From: an uncultured Cellvibrio sp.
GTDB taxonomy: Bacteria > Pseudomonadota > Gammaproteobacteria > Pseudomonadales > Cellvibrionaceae
Assembly (NCBI GenBank): GCA_937958105.1
Contig: CALFXJ010000012.1
Span: 62,001-126,000 of the forward strand
Direction: 5' to 3'
DNA: 64,000 nt
Shown: positions 1 to 9,473 of the stretch, in pieces
Layout of the letters: each line of letters begins with the position of its first letter
Position numbering within the stretch: position 1 is the stretch's first letter
Made by a program: the position numbers and the translations under genes
Notes under the pieces: model-generated
What the model saw: only the letters and a program-made list of their open reading frames with translations
What the model was told of the DNA's origin: nothing
Databases searched by the model: none

Positions 1-242
1 TAATTATATTGAATAAAAAAATCCTCAGAGGCACGAAAGGTAGCGCTGATGCCCGGCGCAAATTCGCTGCCAAAGTCTTCGATATTGATGATGCCGGCAA
101 AGATACCCAACTCAAACACTTCATTGTTGATATTAGAGATATCAGCCACTTCATCCGCAAAAGCTGCCGGAGCAACACATGTCGCAACTGCCAGGGCTGC
201 GGCTCTTAACTTTAAAAGAACGAATTGAAACCTATTGTCCAT
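1..242 (-). CDS. Outer membrane beta-barrel protein, N-terminal part (gene runs off the window)
   Basis: Only the first 80 codons are present; the frame is open to base 1. The ATG at 242-240 is followed by a typical signal peptide with a hydrophobic core ending AAFA, then alternating aromatic and polar residues (ISNINNEVFELGIFAGIIN, later FFIQYN) as in an outer-membrane beta barrel. The start overlaps the end of the upstream SH3/barrel gene by 31 bases in another frame, which suggests co-translation. Proteins of this look next to an SH3-plus-barrel protein resemble the TIGR04565 outer-membrane family; that assignment is from memory and is an inference. Most of the protein lies outside the window. 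Confidence 0.65.
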   Translation of the reverse strand, partial: MDNRFQFVLLKLRAAALAVATCVAPAAFADEVADISNINNEVFELGIFAGIINIEDFGSEFAPGISATFRASEDFFIQYN

Positions 243-985
243 GCTTCTAGACTCACATTTTTATCATCGGTGGAAACGGAGTACGAACGATACTCGCCCT
301 TGAACAGAAAGTTTCTGCCCAGGTAGTAGTTAAATCCCAGACCATAATGATTGTAGTCGGAGTCGTCGATCTCCAGCGGCACCAGCTTCGGCTGAGAATC
401 AATCTTCATCACGCCGCGGCCGATCAGAACAGTGGGAGAAATTCGCCAGTCAGAAAAGGGTTCCAGCACCAGGTTCGCGCCATAGAAATCCCCTTTGATA
501 TCAGTACCGAAGATCTTGCCGGCTTCCACTTCGACACCGAGCCAGCCAAAAGGACGGTAACCAAAGGTTGCACTGAACAGTTCGCTGCCCTGCAGCTCAC
601 CGCTGGAAAACTGCCCGGTGTTAAAACCGGCACGCCAGCTGTTCTTCAGGTAATCACCGTAACTTACGGTAGGCAGATCCGCCGGCTCACCGGTGGTCTG
701 GATGGTGCGGGAGATCTGTGCAGCTGTGGTCCAGCCGGTTTTTCCATCCTGAGTACGCACCTCGTACCAGCCGGGCCGCCGTGTCATCACGCTGACCCGT
801 TCACCCTGTTCGATCACGTAAAATATCGGATACCCGCGTCCCGGGCCGCTGTGCATTTCAACATAAGGATCGATGACTTCAAGCCACAGCAGCTCTTTGT
901 TCGAGTCTGTGGCTGAGTCAGCCAGGACTTGAGCTGCGCCTGCCATCCCGAGGAAAAGGCCCACCAACAACATTAACGATCGCAT
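212..985 (-). CDS. Secreted protein with bacterial SH3 domain and C-terminal beta-barrel-like region
   Basis: 257 residues. A signal peptide (about 1-22, ending VLA-D) is followed by a bacterial SH3 domain at about 32-95, with YVEMHSGPGRGYPIFYVI, GERVSVMTRRPGWYEVR and GKTGWT. The rest (about 105-257) has amphipathic strand character and ends in aromatic residues (GFNSFF), as outer-membrane barrels do. The likely role is an envelope protein that binds peptidoglycan or protein through SH3 and is anchored in the outer membrane. It is followed immediately, with overlap, by another predicted barrel protein. No enzymatic motif is seen. Family membership of the SH3 part is clear; the barrel part is inferred from composition. 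Confidence 0.75.
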   Translation of the reverse strand: MRSLMLLVGLFLGMAGAAQVLADSATDSNKELLWLEVIDPYVEMHSGPGRGYPIFYVIEQGERVSVMTRRPGWYEVRTQDGKTGWTTAAQISRTIQTTGEPADLPTVSYGDYLKNSWRAGFNTGQFSSGELQGSELFSATFGYRPFGWLGVEVEAGKIFGTDIKGDFYGANLVLEPFSDWRISPTVLIGRGVMKIDSQPKLVPLEIDDSDYNHYGLGFNYYLGRNFLFKGEYRSYSVSTDDKNVSLEAWTIGFNSFF

Positions 986-1205
986 TCGAACTCCCTACTT
1001 TTTTATCTCATCAAGGGTGCTGAACCAGAAGCCCAAAGGCTGCACTTAGCGGGGCATTCTACGCCATTATGACCACCGATTGATTTGCAGCAGGCAGCAT
1101 TAATAAAAGTTGTGATCAATCACTACAAATATTTGCGAACCGTACATCATCCATAAAAATCCGCTGGCCTGTTGGAGAGCTGTGTATTGTCGATGGGGAG
1201 ATGCC

Positions 1206-1227
1206 GGCGAAGCCTGAAGGCTCCGCC
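1206..1227 (-). terminator. Hairpin after the DUF2333 gene
   Basis: Ten-base arms (ggcgaagcct and aggctccgcc) pair with one mismatch around a two-base loop, just past the DUF2333 stop codon. There is no clear T run, so it may be a weak or factor-dependent terminator. Confidence 0.35.
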
Positions 1228-1235
1228 GACGAGGA

Positions 1236-2309
1236 CTAGCCCTGGGCCAGTAAACGCCGCAGGTCAATGATGGCCGCGTTAGCGCGGGAAATGTAGGAAG
1301 CCATAACCAAAGAATGATTGGCGAGCATGCCAAAGCCACTGCCATTTAACACCATAGGGCTGAACAACGTCTGCTGTGTTGCCTCCAGCTCCCGGATAAT
1401 CTGCTGCACGCTGACCCGTGCGTTTTTCTTTTCCAGCACATCCGCAAAATCAATCTCCACCGCTTTGAGCAGATGAATCAGTGCCCAGGCAGAGCCACGC
1501 GCTTCAAAGAACACATCGTCCAGTTCGTTCCAAGGGGTTTTCACCACCCCATCATCAACAGGCTGCCCGAAAGTGACGCCGGCTAAATCCGGCGCATCAC
1601 TGTGAAGACGCTGCTGCCCCACACTCGCGCTCAGCCGCTGGGACAAGTTACCCAGGCGCGTTTCCACGGTGGATAACCAGTAATTGAGATTGTCAGCCCG
1701 CGCAAAGAACTGGGCATCCTGCGAATTGCCGGAAGCCAGTCGACGCAGATAGCGGCGCAGATAATCCACCCCCTCCTGATATTGCGACTCAGAGGCAGGA
1801 AAAATCCAGCTGGCATTATCGAAATTGAACCGGGGCTCGGCGAGGATCAGGTCTTTATCCTCCCGGGACTGCGACTGTGAACGACTGAAGGCTTCACGCA
1901 TCGCCTTGCTCATATCCCGCACCTGGATCAGCACGCCATATTCCCAATTGGGCATGTCATCCAGCCACAGTCCGGGCGGCATGATGTCATTAGAGAGATA
2001 GCCTCCGGGTTTATTCCACAGCGACTCCGCCACCTGAATCAGTGTTGCCGTGGTCACGGCTCCCACTACCGGCCTGCGTTCCTCGCCGCCCAGTTCCCGC
2101 TGTGCCTGCTCGCGCACATCGAACAGCCCCGGTGACAGGCTCCAATAGATACCCACAGCGACGGCAATCAACAGATAGATCACCAGTACAATCAGGAGGA
2201 TGCGAAACCACAGGCTGCTGCCAGCAATGTCCTCCTGCGTATCAGAGTAACCGTCACGCGCTTTGCGCACGCTACGTACCCATAAATTTTTAAACTTCGG
2301 TAACGCCAT
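1236..2309 (-). CDS. DUF2333 family inner-membrane protein
   Basis: 357 residues. A cytoplasmic N terminus of about 33 residues is followed by one strong membrane helix (about 34-56, WFRILLIVLVIYLLIAVAVG) and a long, presumably periplasmic, mostly helical domain. The conserved stretch around VAESLWNKPGGYLSNDIMPPG and the WEYGVLIQVRDMSKAMR segment are features I recognise from the DUF2333 family found next to housekeeping genes in Pseudomonas relatives. No catalytic motif is visible and the function is not known. It lies downstream of the PCu(A)C gene on the same strand with a 37-base gap, so it may be co-transcribed with it. Confidence 0.75.
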   Translation of the reverse strand: MALPKFKNLWVRSVRKARDGYSDTQEDIAGSSLWFRILLIVLVIYLLIAVAVGIYWSLSPGLFDVREQAQRELGGEERRPVVGAVTTATLIQVAESLWNKPGGYLSNDIMPPGLWLDDMPNWEYGVLIQVRDMSKAMREAFSRSQSQSREDKDLILAEPRFNFDNASWIFPASESQYQEGVDYLRRYLRRLASGNSQDAQFFARADNLNYWLSTVETRLGNLSQRLSASVGQQRLHSDAPDLAGVTFGQPVDDGVVKTPWNELDDVFFEARGSAWALIHLLKAVEIDFADVLEKKNARVSVQQIIRELEATQQTLFSPMVLNGSGFGMLANHSLVMASYISRANAAIIDLRRLLAQG

Positions 2310-2346
2310 GGCTGTTATTCCTTAAAACTCCGTGCGTCCGTCGCAC

Positions 2347-2847
2347 TTAGTGATGATGTTTATCGAAGATACTTTTCACCTTTGCTGTTGCCACCAATTG
2401 TTTACCGTCGGCAAAAGTGAAGAGTAATTGCAGTTCCTCACCGGTCTGGATACTGCGCTGCAGATCAAACAGCATGACGTGATAGGAGCCGGAGGCAAAG
2501 GTCACTCGGCTTTTGGCCGGGATTGGGATCTGCTCTTCGCGGCGCATCTGCATCATGCCATCTTTCGTGGTGTGGCTGTGCAATTCTGTCCGGCGCGCTA
2601 CATCAATATCCACCGACACCAGACTAGCCGCCTGATCTCCGAGATTGTGCAGGGTAAAAAAAGCAGCTGTATTTTTAGTACCGGGAACCGGAACGTTGAC
2701 ATAGGCTCCTTCCACGCGAATGTCCGCCGCGATTTTGATGGCGGCGGTACTTACCGCTGAGGAAGCAACAGCAGAGGTCTCTGCCATGACCCAGCTACCC
2801 ATGAACGCCAGAAAAACTGCACAGAATAATTGCGGGAACCTGAACAT
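2347..2847 (-). CDS. Periplasmic copper chaperone, PCu(A)C family
   Basis: 166 residues from the chosen start. A signal peptide ending VMA-E precedes a PCu(A)C (DUF461) domain. The copper-binding His/Met set is visible: HSHTTKDGMMQM in the middle and YHVMLF about twenty residues on, matching the family pattern of His, Met, then His-x-Met. A further HHH ends the protein. Such proteins carry Cu(I) to the CuA site of cytochrome oxidase or buffer periplasmic copper. An ATG six bases upstream (2853) sits only two bases after an AAGGA sequence, whereas 2847 is eight bases after it, so 2847 is the better start. The TPR lipoprotein gene ends 28 bases upstream. Confidence 0.85.
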   Translation of the reverse strand: MFRFPQLFCAVFLAFMGSWVMAETSAVASSAVSTAAIKIAADIRVEGAYVNVPVPGTKNTAAFFTLHNLGDQAASLVSVDIDVARRTELHSHTTKDGMMQMRREEQIPIPAKSRVTFASGSYHVMLFDLQRSIQTGEELQLLFTFADGKQLVATAKVKSIFDKHHH

Positions 2848-2875
2848 AACCATTGTCCTTGAAGTGTTGTTGGTT

Positions 2876-3613
2876 TTATTGCAAACGTGGGACAAATTGA
2901 ATTCGCGGCTGCTGGGTAATCCGGATATCTCCGCGCAGCAGGAACCCGGGCACAGCTTCGCGCATCTGTTGATAGATCCAACGCCCCTCTGCGTCGTTAC
3001 GCGCGTGAATCATAACAAGGTCACCGCTCTCCCGGGCCGTTTGTGCAAGCTCACCCAACTGAGCGATAACGGCGGGGCTTTTTGCGGACAACGCTTTTAC
3101 GTCAATCATATGTTCGTCCGGTCCGGGTTTGTAGGGTGCTGGCGGTTTCTGATTAGCAATCTCCTTGCGCAATACTGCTGCAAACTCTTCAACCAGAGGA
3201 TTTTCAGGGTCCAGGTCACGCGCATTTTTCAGGTGTGCCTGTGCTTCTGTGTAGCGGCTGCGCGCCGCCGCACTGCGAGCCAGCTCTACGTAGCGCAGCG
3301 TGATGGCCTGCAGACCGGTTTTTGCCTCACTGTTTTCCGGATCAAGCAGCAAGACTGCGTGGTAGCGATCGTGGGCGTTATCTTCCAGCGGCATGAGTAA
3401 CTGATTCCGGCTGAGTGCGTAATCCGCTTCTGCCAGCAAGCGCTTGATCGTCTGCTCGCGCGTGTTCACCGGTTTAGGAGCCGGGCGCGGCTGCGACGCA
3501 GCGGTGGCGACGGGGGCCGCTGTTTCCGGGGCTGGCCTGGGCGAGGTCTGACACGCCCCAAGCATCATCGAAAATACGCTGACAACCAGCAATTGACACA
3601 TCACTTTATGCAT
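2876..3613 (-). CDS. TPR-containing lipoprotein
   Basis: 245 residues. The ATG at 3613 gives a short positively charged start, a hydrophobic core and a lipobox LGAC with the acceptor cysteine at about residue 21. An upstream in-frame TTG gives a poorer N terminus. A Pro/Ala-rich linker follows, then helical repeats of TPR type (about 60-150: HDRYHAVLLLDPENSEAKTG and YTEAQAHLKNARDLDPENP). The C-terminal 80 residues form a separate domain I do not recognise. The protein is probably an envelope assembly or scaffold factor. It precedes the PCu(A)C gene on the same strand, so it may belong to the same transcript. Function unknown. Confidence 0.75.
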   Translation of the reverse strand: MHKVMCQLLVVSVFSMMLGACQTSPRPAPETAAPVATAASQPRPAPKPVNTREQTIKRLLAEADYALSRNQLLMPLEDNAHDRYHAVLLLDPENSEAKTGLQAITLRYVELARSAAARSRYTEAQAHLKNARDLDPENPLVEEFAAVLRKEIANQKPPAPYKPGPDEHMIDVKALSAKSPAVIAQLGELAQTARESGDLVMIHARNDAEGRWIYQQMREAVPGFLLRGDIRITQQPRIQFVPRLQ

Positions 3614-3854
3614 AAAACAGGCTTCTCTGATATAAAGAAATTCAACCACAACAGGATTCAATGATAAGAATCTATCAAAATCTCTTGAACAGGATGACAG
3701 ACGGAGCTAAAAGTTGTGTGAACCAACACACCAAAGTCTGTCTAATCCGCTAGAATTTTCCGGGCGTCTCTTGCCGCCATGGATTGTTTCGGGAATCAGA
3801 CCGGGGCCTATACTACTAGGATTTGCAGCATCCCCGCCAACCTGCCTCTCGAGC

Positions 3855-5666
3855 ATGCCAACCCACAACAAGAAATCACTGACTATGCCTGCTCTCATGA
3901 ATCTGCCTTACGCGTCCTTTTTTCGACTTATTGCCTGTTTTACGGTTGTATTCGGCTGCCTGTTCTCAGCCACAGGTCAGGCGCAGGATATCTTCGCTCC
4001 GAAGCAAAGTACCTTCAGCACCAGCATCCTGGCTCCGGACGATGAATTTCTGCTGGTGACCGAAGCTTTCCAGCTGCAACCTCGCCTGCAGGATGACCAG
4101 CTGATACTCGAGTGGGTTATCGCACCGGCTTATTACCTCTATGAAGAGCGCTTCAAGCTGAACGCCAGCAATGGTCTGACTCTCACGCCGAGGTTCAGCG
4201 AGGGGATTACCAAGTTCGATGAATTCTTCTCCAAGGATATGACGGTATTTTATGACCGGGCCGTTCTGACAATCGATTTGCCGGCGGGCACAGCACCTTT
4301 CAATCTGCTGGTGGAATCCCAGGGCTGCGCCGACGCGGGGCTGTGCTACCCGCCTTATACAGACCACCTGCAGGTAGATCCGGACAATAAGGTAGTGACT
4401 ATCCTGCCCCCCCCTGCGGACCCTCTTATCGAAGCTCCTGACACGCCCTCCCCTGTTGAATCGACTTCCTTATTCAGCATCATTCTCTTCGCCATCCTCG
4501 GTGGAATCATCCTGAACCTGATGCCCTGTGTGTTCCCGGTGCTGTCCATCAAAGTCATGAGCCTTGCCCAGGCGGATCGAGAGCGCCTGCCTCTACATGG
4601 CTGGGTCTATACCGCCGGCATCGTATTATGTTTTGTAATATTTGCAGCGGCCTTGCTGTTAGCAAGAGCCGGCGGTGAAGCGATAGGCTGGGGCTTTCAG
4701 CTGCAGTCACCTCTCCTGATAGCAGCTTTAACCTATCTGTTTTTCGTCATGGGACTGAGCTTGTCCGGAATGCTCAACATCGGCACCCGGTGGATGGGCG
4801 CCGGCCAGTCTCTTACGCAAAAATCCGGCCTGAGCGGTTCCTTCTTTACCGGCGTACTGGCCGCTATCGTGGCCAGTCCCTGCACCGCTCCGTTCATGGG
4901 TGCCGCTCTCGGCTTTGCGTTAACTCAGCCGGCCGTGGTCTGCCTGGCGATCTTCGCTGCCCTGGGTCTGGGCATGGCCCTGCCGTTACTCCTGCTTTGC
5001 TACCTGCCTGCCCTCGCCAAGCGCCTGCCGAAACCGGGGGCATGGATGGAAAACCTGAAAGAATTTCTGGCCTTCCCTATGTACCTCACCGCCGTCTGGC
5101 TGCTCTGGGTACTGGGCCGCCAGGCTGGTGTGGACGCCAGCATGATTGTCGCCGCCGGTGCTGTCGCCATCGCTTTCGGCTGCTGGCTGCTCAACCGCTC
5201 AGCGGAGGGGCCATGGCAATGGGTACGCCGCACATTAATAGCAGCAGCCTGGATAGGCGCACTGGTATTGCCCTGGCAGATGATCAATCAGTCAATAGAG
5301 CCTTCGCGCTGGCAAGCCTACTCGCCGGAGCGCCTGCAGCAACTGCGCGCAGCTGGAACGCCCGTGTTTGTGAATCTCACCGCCGACTGGTGTCTGACCT
5401 GCCTGGCTAATGAACGGCTCACGCTGCATACCGAAGAAGTTGAGCAGGCTTTTGATGATTATCAGGTTGTGACATTGAAAGGAGATTGGACCAATCGTGA
5501 CCCTGAGATCACCCGCCTGCTGGCTGAATACGGTCGCAGCGGCGTTCCACTGTATTTATGGTTCCCTCCTCATAGTGAAGGAAAAGCTGAGATTTTGCCT
5601 CAGTTGCTCACCCCTGGAAGGGTTATTGAATCCGTCAGCAATCAAAAAACCGCTTTTATCAACTAA
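3855..5666 (+). CDS. dsbD: Thiol:disulfide interchange protein DsbD
   Basis: About 603 residues from this start. DsbD passes electrons from cytoplasmic thioredoxin across the inner membrane to periplasmic DsbC/DsbE-type proteins. All three modules are present. The periplasmic alpha domain carries a cysteine pair in QGCADAGLCYPP. The membrane domain has eight helices with its two redox cysteines in LMPCVFPVLS and ASPCTAPFMG. The C-terminal thioredoxin-like domain has WCLTC in place of the usual CVAC-type site. A signal peptide ends near TGQAQ. Later ATGs at 3885 and 3897 are alternative starts; none has a strong ribosome site. A TATACT box at 3809-3814 would fit a start after about 3820. dsbD beside the aroQ-acc block matches the order in Pseudomonas. 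Confidence 0.9.
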   Translation: MPTHNKKSLTMPALMNLPYASFFRLIACFTVVFGCLFSATGQAQDIFAPKQSTFSTSILAPDDEFLLVTEAFQLQPRLQDDQLILEWVIAPAYYLYEERFKLNASNGLTLTPRFSEGITKFDEFFSKDMTVFYDRAVLTIDLPAGTAPFNLLVESQGCADAGLCYPPYTDHLQVDPDNKVVTILPPPADPLIEAPDTPSPVESTSLFSIILFAILGGIILNLMPCVFPVLSIKVMSLAQADRERLPLHGWVYTAGIVLCFVIFAAALLLARAGGEAIGWGFQLQSPLLIAALTYLFFVMGLSLSGMLNIGTRWMGAGQSLTQKSGLSGSFFTGVLAAIVASPCTAPFMGAALGFALTQPAVVCLAIFAALGLGMALPLLLLCYLPALAKRLPKPGAWMENLKEFLAFPMYLTAVWLLWVLGRQAGVDASMIVAAGAVAIAFGCWLLNRSAEGPWQWVRRTLIAAAWIGALVLPWQMINQSIEPSRWQAYSPERLQQLRAAGTPVFVNLTADWCLTCLANERLTLHTEEVEQAFDDYQVVTLKGDWTNRDPEITRLLAEYGRSGVPLYLWFPPHSEGKAEILPQLLTPGRVIESVSNQKTAFIN

Positions 5667-6057
5667 TTCGCCGAAATTAACGCTATTTTCGCGGGTTTCA
5701 CGCAAATAAGCGTGAAACACCTGCGAATACGCGGTAAACGTGCTGGCTTCGGCGCAGAAACCCACCGTTAAGCTTACATTAAAATCTAATTAACTGCCTA
5801 ACTTCCTTAATCTTGCCGCGAATTTCCGACATTTATGCAAATTTCTCGCGGAGTCGTGGACAGCTCCTTTTTTTTGCGGCAAACTCGCCACACTTTTGGA
5901 GCTACTCAATCGGTTTTAAGCATGTTCCGGTTTGATTTGCTCAAAAACCCAACTAGTCTTAGCCAATAATTCAAAATTCGGCGAAGTTTGACGTAACACC
6001 CAATGCAGCAGCTCAACCTCTGCATAGGTAAACATCAAGAACAGGATTACCCAATCC
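5667..6057. other. 391-base intergenic region between dsbD and aroQ
   Basis: No supported gene. It holds a perfect 9-base hairpin at 5695-5718 (gtttcacgc, loop aaataa, gcgtgaaac) 29 bases after the dsbD stop, without a T run. The remainder should contain the promoter of the aroQ-acc operon, but no convincing -35/-10 pair can be assigned by eye. Confidence 0.6.
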
Positions 6058-6498
6058 ATGGCTACCATTCTGGTACTTCACGGCCCCAACCTTAACCTGC
6101 TCGGTTTACGCGAGCCGGGAATCTACGGGGCGGCAACTCTGGATTCCATCAACCAGCAACTGTCGGAGCTGTGCCGTGAAGCTGGCCATCATTTTCTGAC
6201 CTTACAGAGCAATGCAGAGTACGAACTTATTGAGCGTATCCACGAAGCGCGCAATGAGGGAGTGGATTTCATCCTGATCAATCCTGCAGCGTTTACCCAC
6301 ACCAGCGTCGCATTGCGCGATGCGCTTCTGGCAGTAGACATTCCTTTTATCGAAGTGCACCTGTCCAACGTACACAAGCGTGAGGCGTTCCGGCATCACT
6401 CTTACTTCTCAGATGTCGCCCAAGGCGTCATCTGTGGCTTTGGCGCTACCAGCTACGAGTTGGCCCTGCGCGCCGCGTTTCAGTTGTTGAAACACTAA
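6058..6498 (+). CDS. aroQ: Type II 3-dehydroquinate dehydratase
   Basis: 146 residues, normal for the type II enzyme, a dodecameric cytosolic protein. It converts 3-dehydroquinate to 3-dehydroshikimate, step three of the shikimate pathway. Hallmarks are [18 protein letters not shown] near the N terminus, with the catalytic Tyr at 23, then [17 protein letters not shown] and [17 protein letters not shown], with the catalytic His at 101. The gene is the first of an aroQ-accB-accC run. The 37-base spacing to accB and the same strand suggest one transcript, as in Pseudomonas and many gammaproteobacteria. Confidence 0.96.
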   Translation: MATILVLHGPNLNLLGLREPGIYGAATLDSINQQLSELCREAGHHFLTLQSNAEYELIERIHEARNEGVDFILINPAAFTHTSVALRDALLAVDIPFIEVHLSNVHKREAFRHHSYFSDVAQGVICGFGATSYELALRAAFQLLKH

Positions 6499-6535
6499 CC
6501 CTATTCACATACAACCCCGTTCTAGAGAGGACTCT

Positions 6536-7003
6536 ATGGATATCCGCAAAATTAAAAAACTGATCGAACTGCTGGAAGAATCCGATATCGGCGAGCTGGA
6601 AATTAAAGAAGGCGAAGAATCAGTGCGCATCAGCCGCAACTATGCTGGTCAACCACAATACATCGCTGCCCCTGTGCAGAGCTATGCTCCAGCTGCAGCC
6701 CCTGCTGCCGCGCCAGCTGCAGCCGCTGCACCAGCCGCCGCCGAAGCACCGGCCAAAGCAACTTTCGACGGCCACGTGGTCAAGTCTCCCATGGTAGGCA
6801 CCTTCTACCGCTCACCCAGCCCGGGCTCTCCGGCATTCGTTGAAGTAGGCAAACACGTTAAGGTGGGTGATGTAATCTGCATCATCGAAGCCATGAAGAT
6901 GATGAACCAGATAGAGGCCGACAAGGCCGGCGTCATTGAAGCCATTCTGGTCGGCGATGGTGAACCGGTCGAATTTGACCAACCGCTCGTGACAATCGTT
7001 TAA
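6536..7003 (+). CDS. accB: Biotin carboxyl carrier protein of acetyl-CoA carboxylase
   Basis: 155 residues, typical for the family. The N-terminal region is charged. A flexible Ala/Pro linker (about 50-74) leads to the biotinyl domain, with the biotinylated lysine at 121 in EAMKMMN. The protein carries biotin between the biotin carboxylase and carboxyltransferase subunits in the first committed step of fatty acid synthesis. A good ribosome site (agagagga) lies eight bases before the ATG. accC follows after 61 bases. Confidence 0.97.
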   Translation: MDIRKIKKLIELLEESDIGELEIKEGEESVRISRNYAGQPQYIAAPVQSYAPAAAPAAAPAAAAAPAAAEAPAKATFDGHVVKSPMVGTFYRSPSPGSPAFVEVGKHVKVGDVICIIEAMKMMNQIEADKAGVIEAILVGDGEPVEFDQPLVTIV

Positions 7004-7064
7004 GTTATCCAGCCAACAAACACGCTCTGACGCTGTTTATACGAACGAGCTTAAGGAACTGGTT

Positions 7065-8408
7065 ATGTTTGAAAAAGTTCTTATCGCCAATCGAGGCGAA
7101 ATTGCGCTGCGCGTACTGCGCGCCTGCCGCGAGATGGGCATCAAGACAGTCGCTGTCCACTCCCAGGTCGACCGCAATTTGAAACACGTGCGCCTGGCGG
7201 ACGAGTCCGTCTGTATCGGCCCGAACCCTTCTCCGAAAAGTTACCTGAACATTCCAGCCATCATCAGCGCCATGGAGATTACCGACGCTGTGGCTGTGCA
7301 TCCCGGCTATGGTTTCCTCGCGGAAAACGCCGATTTTGCCGAGCAGGTACAGAAAAGCGGCTTTGTCTTTATCGGCCCGGACCCCGACGTTATCCGCATG
7401 ATGGGTGACAAGGTAGAGGCCATCAAGGCAATGAAGAAGGCCGGCGTTCCCACTGTTCCCGGTTCTGACGGCCCGCTGCCGGTAGACGACCCGGAAAAGT
7501 GTCTTGAGATCGGCCGTCGCATCGGCTACCCCGTGATCATCAAGGCTGCAGCTGGCGGTGGCGGTCGCGGCATGCGCGTCGTGCACACCGAAGCAGCTCT
7601 GCTGAACTCGATCCACGTTACCCAGGGTGAAGCCAAAGCTGCCTTTGGCGACGGCACTGTGTACATGGAAAAATTCCTGCAGAACCCTCGCCACGTGGAA
7701 GTTCAGATTCTGTCTGACGGACAGGGCAATGCCATTCACCTGGGCGACCGCGACTGTTCTCTGCAGCGCCGCCACCAGAAAGTGCTGGAAGAAGCACCGG
7801 CTCCCGGCATTCCTGACGATGTGCGCGAAGCTACCTATGCAGCCTGCGTAAAAGCCTGTATAGACATCGGTTATCGCGGAGCAGGTACCTTTGAGTTCCT
7901 GTACGAAGATGGGCGCTTTTACTTCATCGAGATGAACACCCGTATTCAGGTAGAGCATCCGGTCTCTGAGATGGTTACCGGCGTGGACCTGATTAAGGAA
8001 CAGATTCGCGTCTGCGCAGGGGAAAAGCTGTCCATCAAGCAATCCGACATCGTGATTCGCGGCCACTCCTTTGAGTGCCGGATCAACGCCGAAGACCCCA
8101 AAACTTTCATGCCCTGCCCCGGTCTGGTAAAGAATTACCACGCCCCCGGTGGATTTGGTGTACGGGTAGATTCGCATTTATACAGTGGCTACACAGTTCC
8201 GCCCAACTACGATTCGATGATTGCCAAGATCATCACTTACGGAGAAACCCGTGAGATTGCTTTGAATCGTATGCGCAACGCCCTGGACGAAACTATTGTT
8301 GACGGCATTCGTACCAATATCCCTCTGCAACAGATGCTGGTGCGCGACACGGAATTCGCCAAAGGTGGTGTGAACATTCACTACCTCGAGAAGAAACTCG
8401 CCAACTAA
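7065..8408 (+). CDS. accC: Acetyl-CoA carboxylase, biotin carboxylase subunit
   Basis: 447 residues, matching the usual 447-449. The enzyme carboxylates biotin on AccB with ATP and bicarbonate. It has the N-terminal biotin carboxylase domain ([20 protein letters not shown]), the ATP-grasp glycine loop [12 protein letters not shown], and the active-site stretches [23 protein letters not shown] (split here as HLGDRDCS and [10 protein letters not shown]) and [18 protein letters not shown] ([12 protein letters not shown]). An AAGGA ribosome site precedes the ATG. accB lies just upstream and prmA just downstream. Confidence 0.97.
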   Translation: MFEKVLIANRGEIALRVLRACREMGIKTVAVHSQVDRNLKHVRLADESVCIGPNPSPKSYLNIPAIISAMEITDAVAVHPGYGFLAENADFAEQVQKSGFVFIGPDPDVIRMMGDKVEAIKAMKKAGVPTVPGSDGPLPVDDPEKCLEIGRRIGYPVIIKAAAGGGGRGMRVVHTEAALLNSIHVTQGEAKAAFGDGTVYMEKFLQNPRHVEVQILSDGQGNAIHLGDRDCSLQRRHQKVLEEAPAPGIPDDVREATYAACVKACIDIGYRGAGTFEFLYEDGRFYFIEMNTRIQVEHPVSEMVTGVDLIKEQIRVCAGEKLSIKQSDIVIRGHSFECRINAEDPKTFMPCPGLVKNYHAPGGFGVRVDSHLYSGYTVPPNYDSMIAKIITYGETREIALNRMRNALDETIVDGIRTNIPLQQMLVRDTEFAKGGVNIHYLEKKLAN

Positions 8409-8458
8409 AACCCCGCGCCGGTCACGTCTGTGACCGGCCTTTCCTGTTCGAGACTCCC

Positions 8459-9343
8459 ATGCCCTGGTTACAACTCAAGATTAAAGCCAATCGTCCCCAG
8501 ACTGAAAAAATCGAGGATGCGTTGCTGGCCAGCGGCGCTGTATCCGTCACCCTGCAGGATGCGGCGGATCAACCCATCTTCGAGCCGGCTCTCGGCGAAA
8601 CGCCTTTATGGGATGAGGTTCGCATCACCGGCCTTTACACCGCCGATGTCGATACAGCGGAGGCGAGCCGACAGGCGCAGCAGGTGTTTGGCGACGAGTT
8701 GCCGGAGCACAAATGGGAGCTGCTCGAAGACAAGGATTGGGAGCGGGAATGGATGAAAAATTATCACGCGATCCGCTGCGGCGAGCGCCTGTGGATCTGC
8801 CCCAGCTGGCAGCAGCCACCGGAGCCAGACAAGATCAACCTGATGCTGGACCCGGGTCTCGCCTTCGGCACCGGCACCCACCCCACCACCTTTATGTGCC
8901 TGCAATGGATTGACCAGCAGGACCTTACCGGTCTGCAGATTGTCGATTACGGGTGCGGCTCCGGCATCCTGGGCATTGCCGCTCTCCTGATGGGTGCAAA
9001 GCAGGTAATCGGTGTAGACATTGATCCCCAAGCACTGCTCGCCACAACGGAGAATGCCAAGCGCAACCATCTGCCCGCAGATGCAATGCCGGTTTACCTC
9101 CCACGTCGCTGTCCACAGATACAGGCAGATGTGGTGCTGGCCAATATCCTTGCCGGCCCTCTGGCAGAACTGGCAGCAGACCTTAATGCACTGACCCGCC
9201 CCGGCGGAAAGATCTGTCTGTCGGGCATTCTGGGTATTCAGGCTGAGACAGTCATGGCGGCTTATGCCCCCTGGTTCGATTTTGATCCCATTACCAGCCA
9301 GGATGAATGGGTGAGATTGACAGGGACTAAAACCCGCTCATAA
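8459..9343 (+). CDS. prmA: Ribosomal protein L11 methyltransferase
   Basis: 294 residues, normal length. PrmA trimethylates lysines and the N terminus of ribosomal protein L11 using S-adenosylmethionine. An N-terminal substrate-recognition domain (MPWLQLKIKA...) is followed by a class I methyltransferase fold. The SAM motif is IVDYGCGSGILGIAALLMGA, the acidic end of strand 2 is GVDIDPQAL, and the DPGLAFGTGTHPTT stretch is diagnostic for PrmA. The NPPY-like position reads LANILAGPL. It follows accC by 50 bases, the arrangement seen in Pseudomonas. Confidence 0.95.
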   Translation: MPWLQLKIKANRPQTEKIEDALLASGAVSVTLQDAADQPIFEPALGETPLWDEVRITGLYTADVDTAEASRQAQQVFGDELPEHKWELLEDKDWEREWMKNYHAIRCGERLWICPSWQQPPEPDKINLMLDPGLAFGTGTHPTTFMCLQWIDQQDLTGLQIVDYGCGSGILGIAALLMGAKQVIGVDIDPQALLATTENAKRNHLPADAMPVYLPRRCPQIQADVVLANILAGPLAELAADLNALTRPGGKICLSGILGIQAETVMAAYAPWFDFDPITSQDEWVRLTGTKTRS

Positions 9344-9473
9344 TTCGCTTCCGCCGCCGCAGCCGCTAAATGCGTGGTACTTAACACTCCCACGCGGAAG
9401 AATTTACCCCGCTGGCGCCAGGAGCTACACTGATTCACCGCGTCTTGTCGATAACCAGGATCAACACCCGCCT

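Noticed and set aside
9..209. Plus-strand frame of 66 codons at the left edge
   Set aside because: It is antisense to a minus-strand frame with a clear signal peptide and barrel-like sequence; composition is that of a shadow frame.
5860..5885. T-rich run as terminator of dsbD
   Set aside because: No stable stem immediately precedes the T run and it lies 200 bases from the gene.
7005..8177. 390-codon minus-strand frame antisense to accC
   Set aside because: accC is unmistakable on the plus strand; the antisense frame has no recognisable domain and arises from codon bias.
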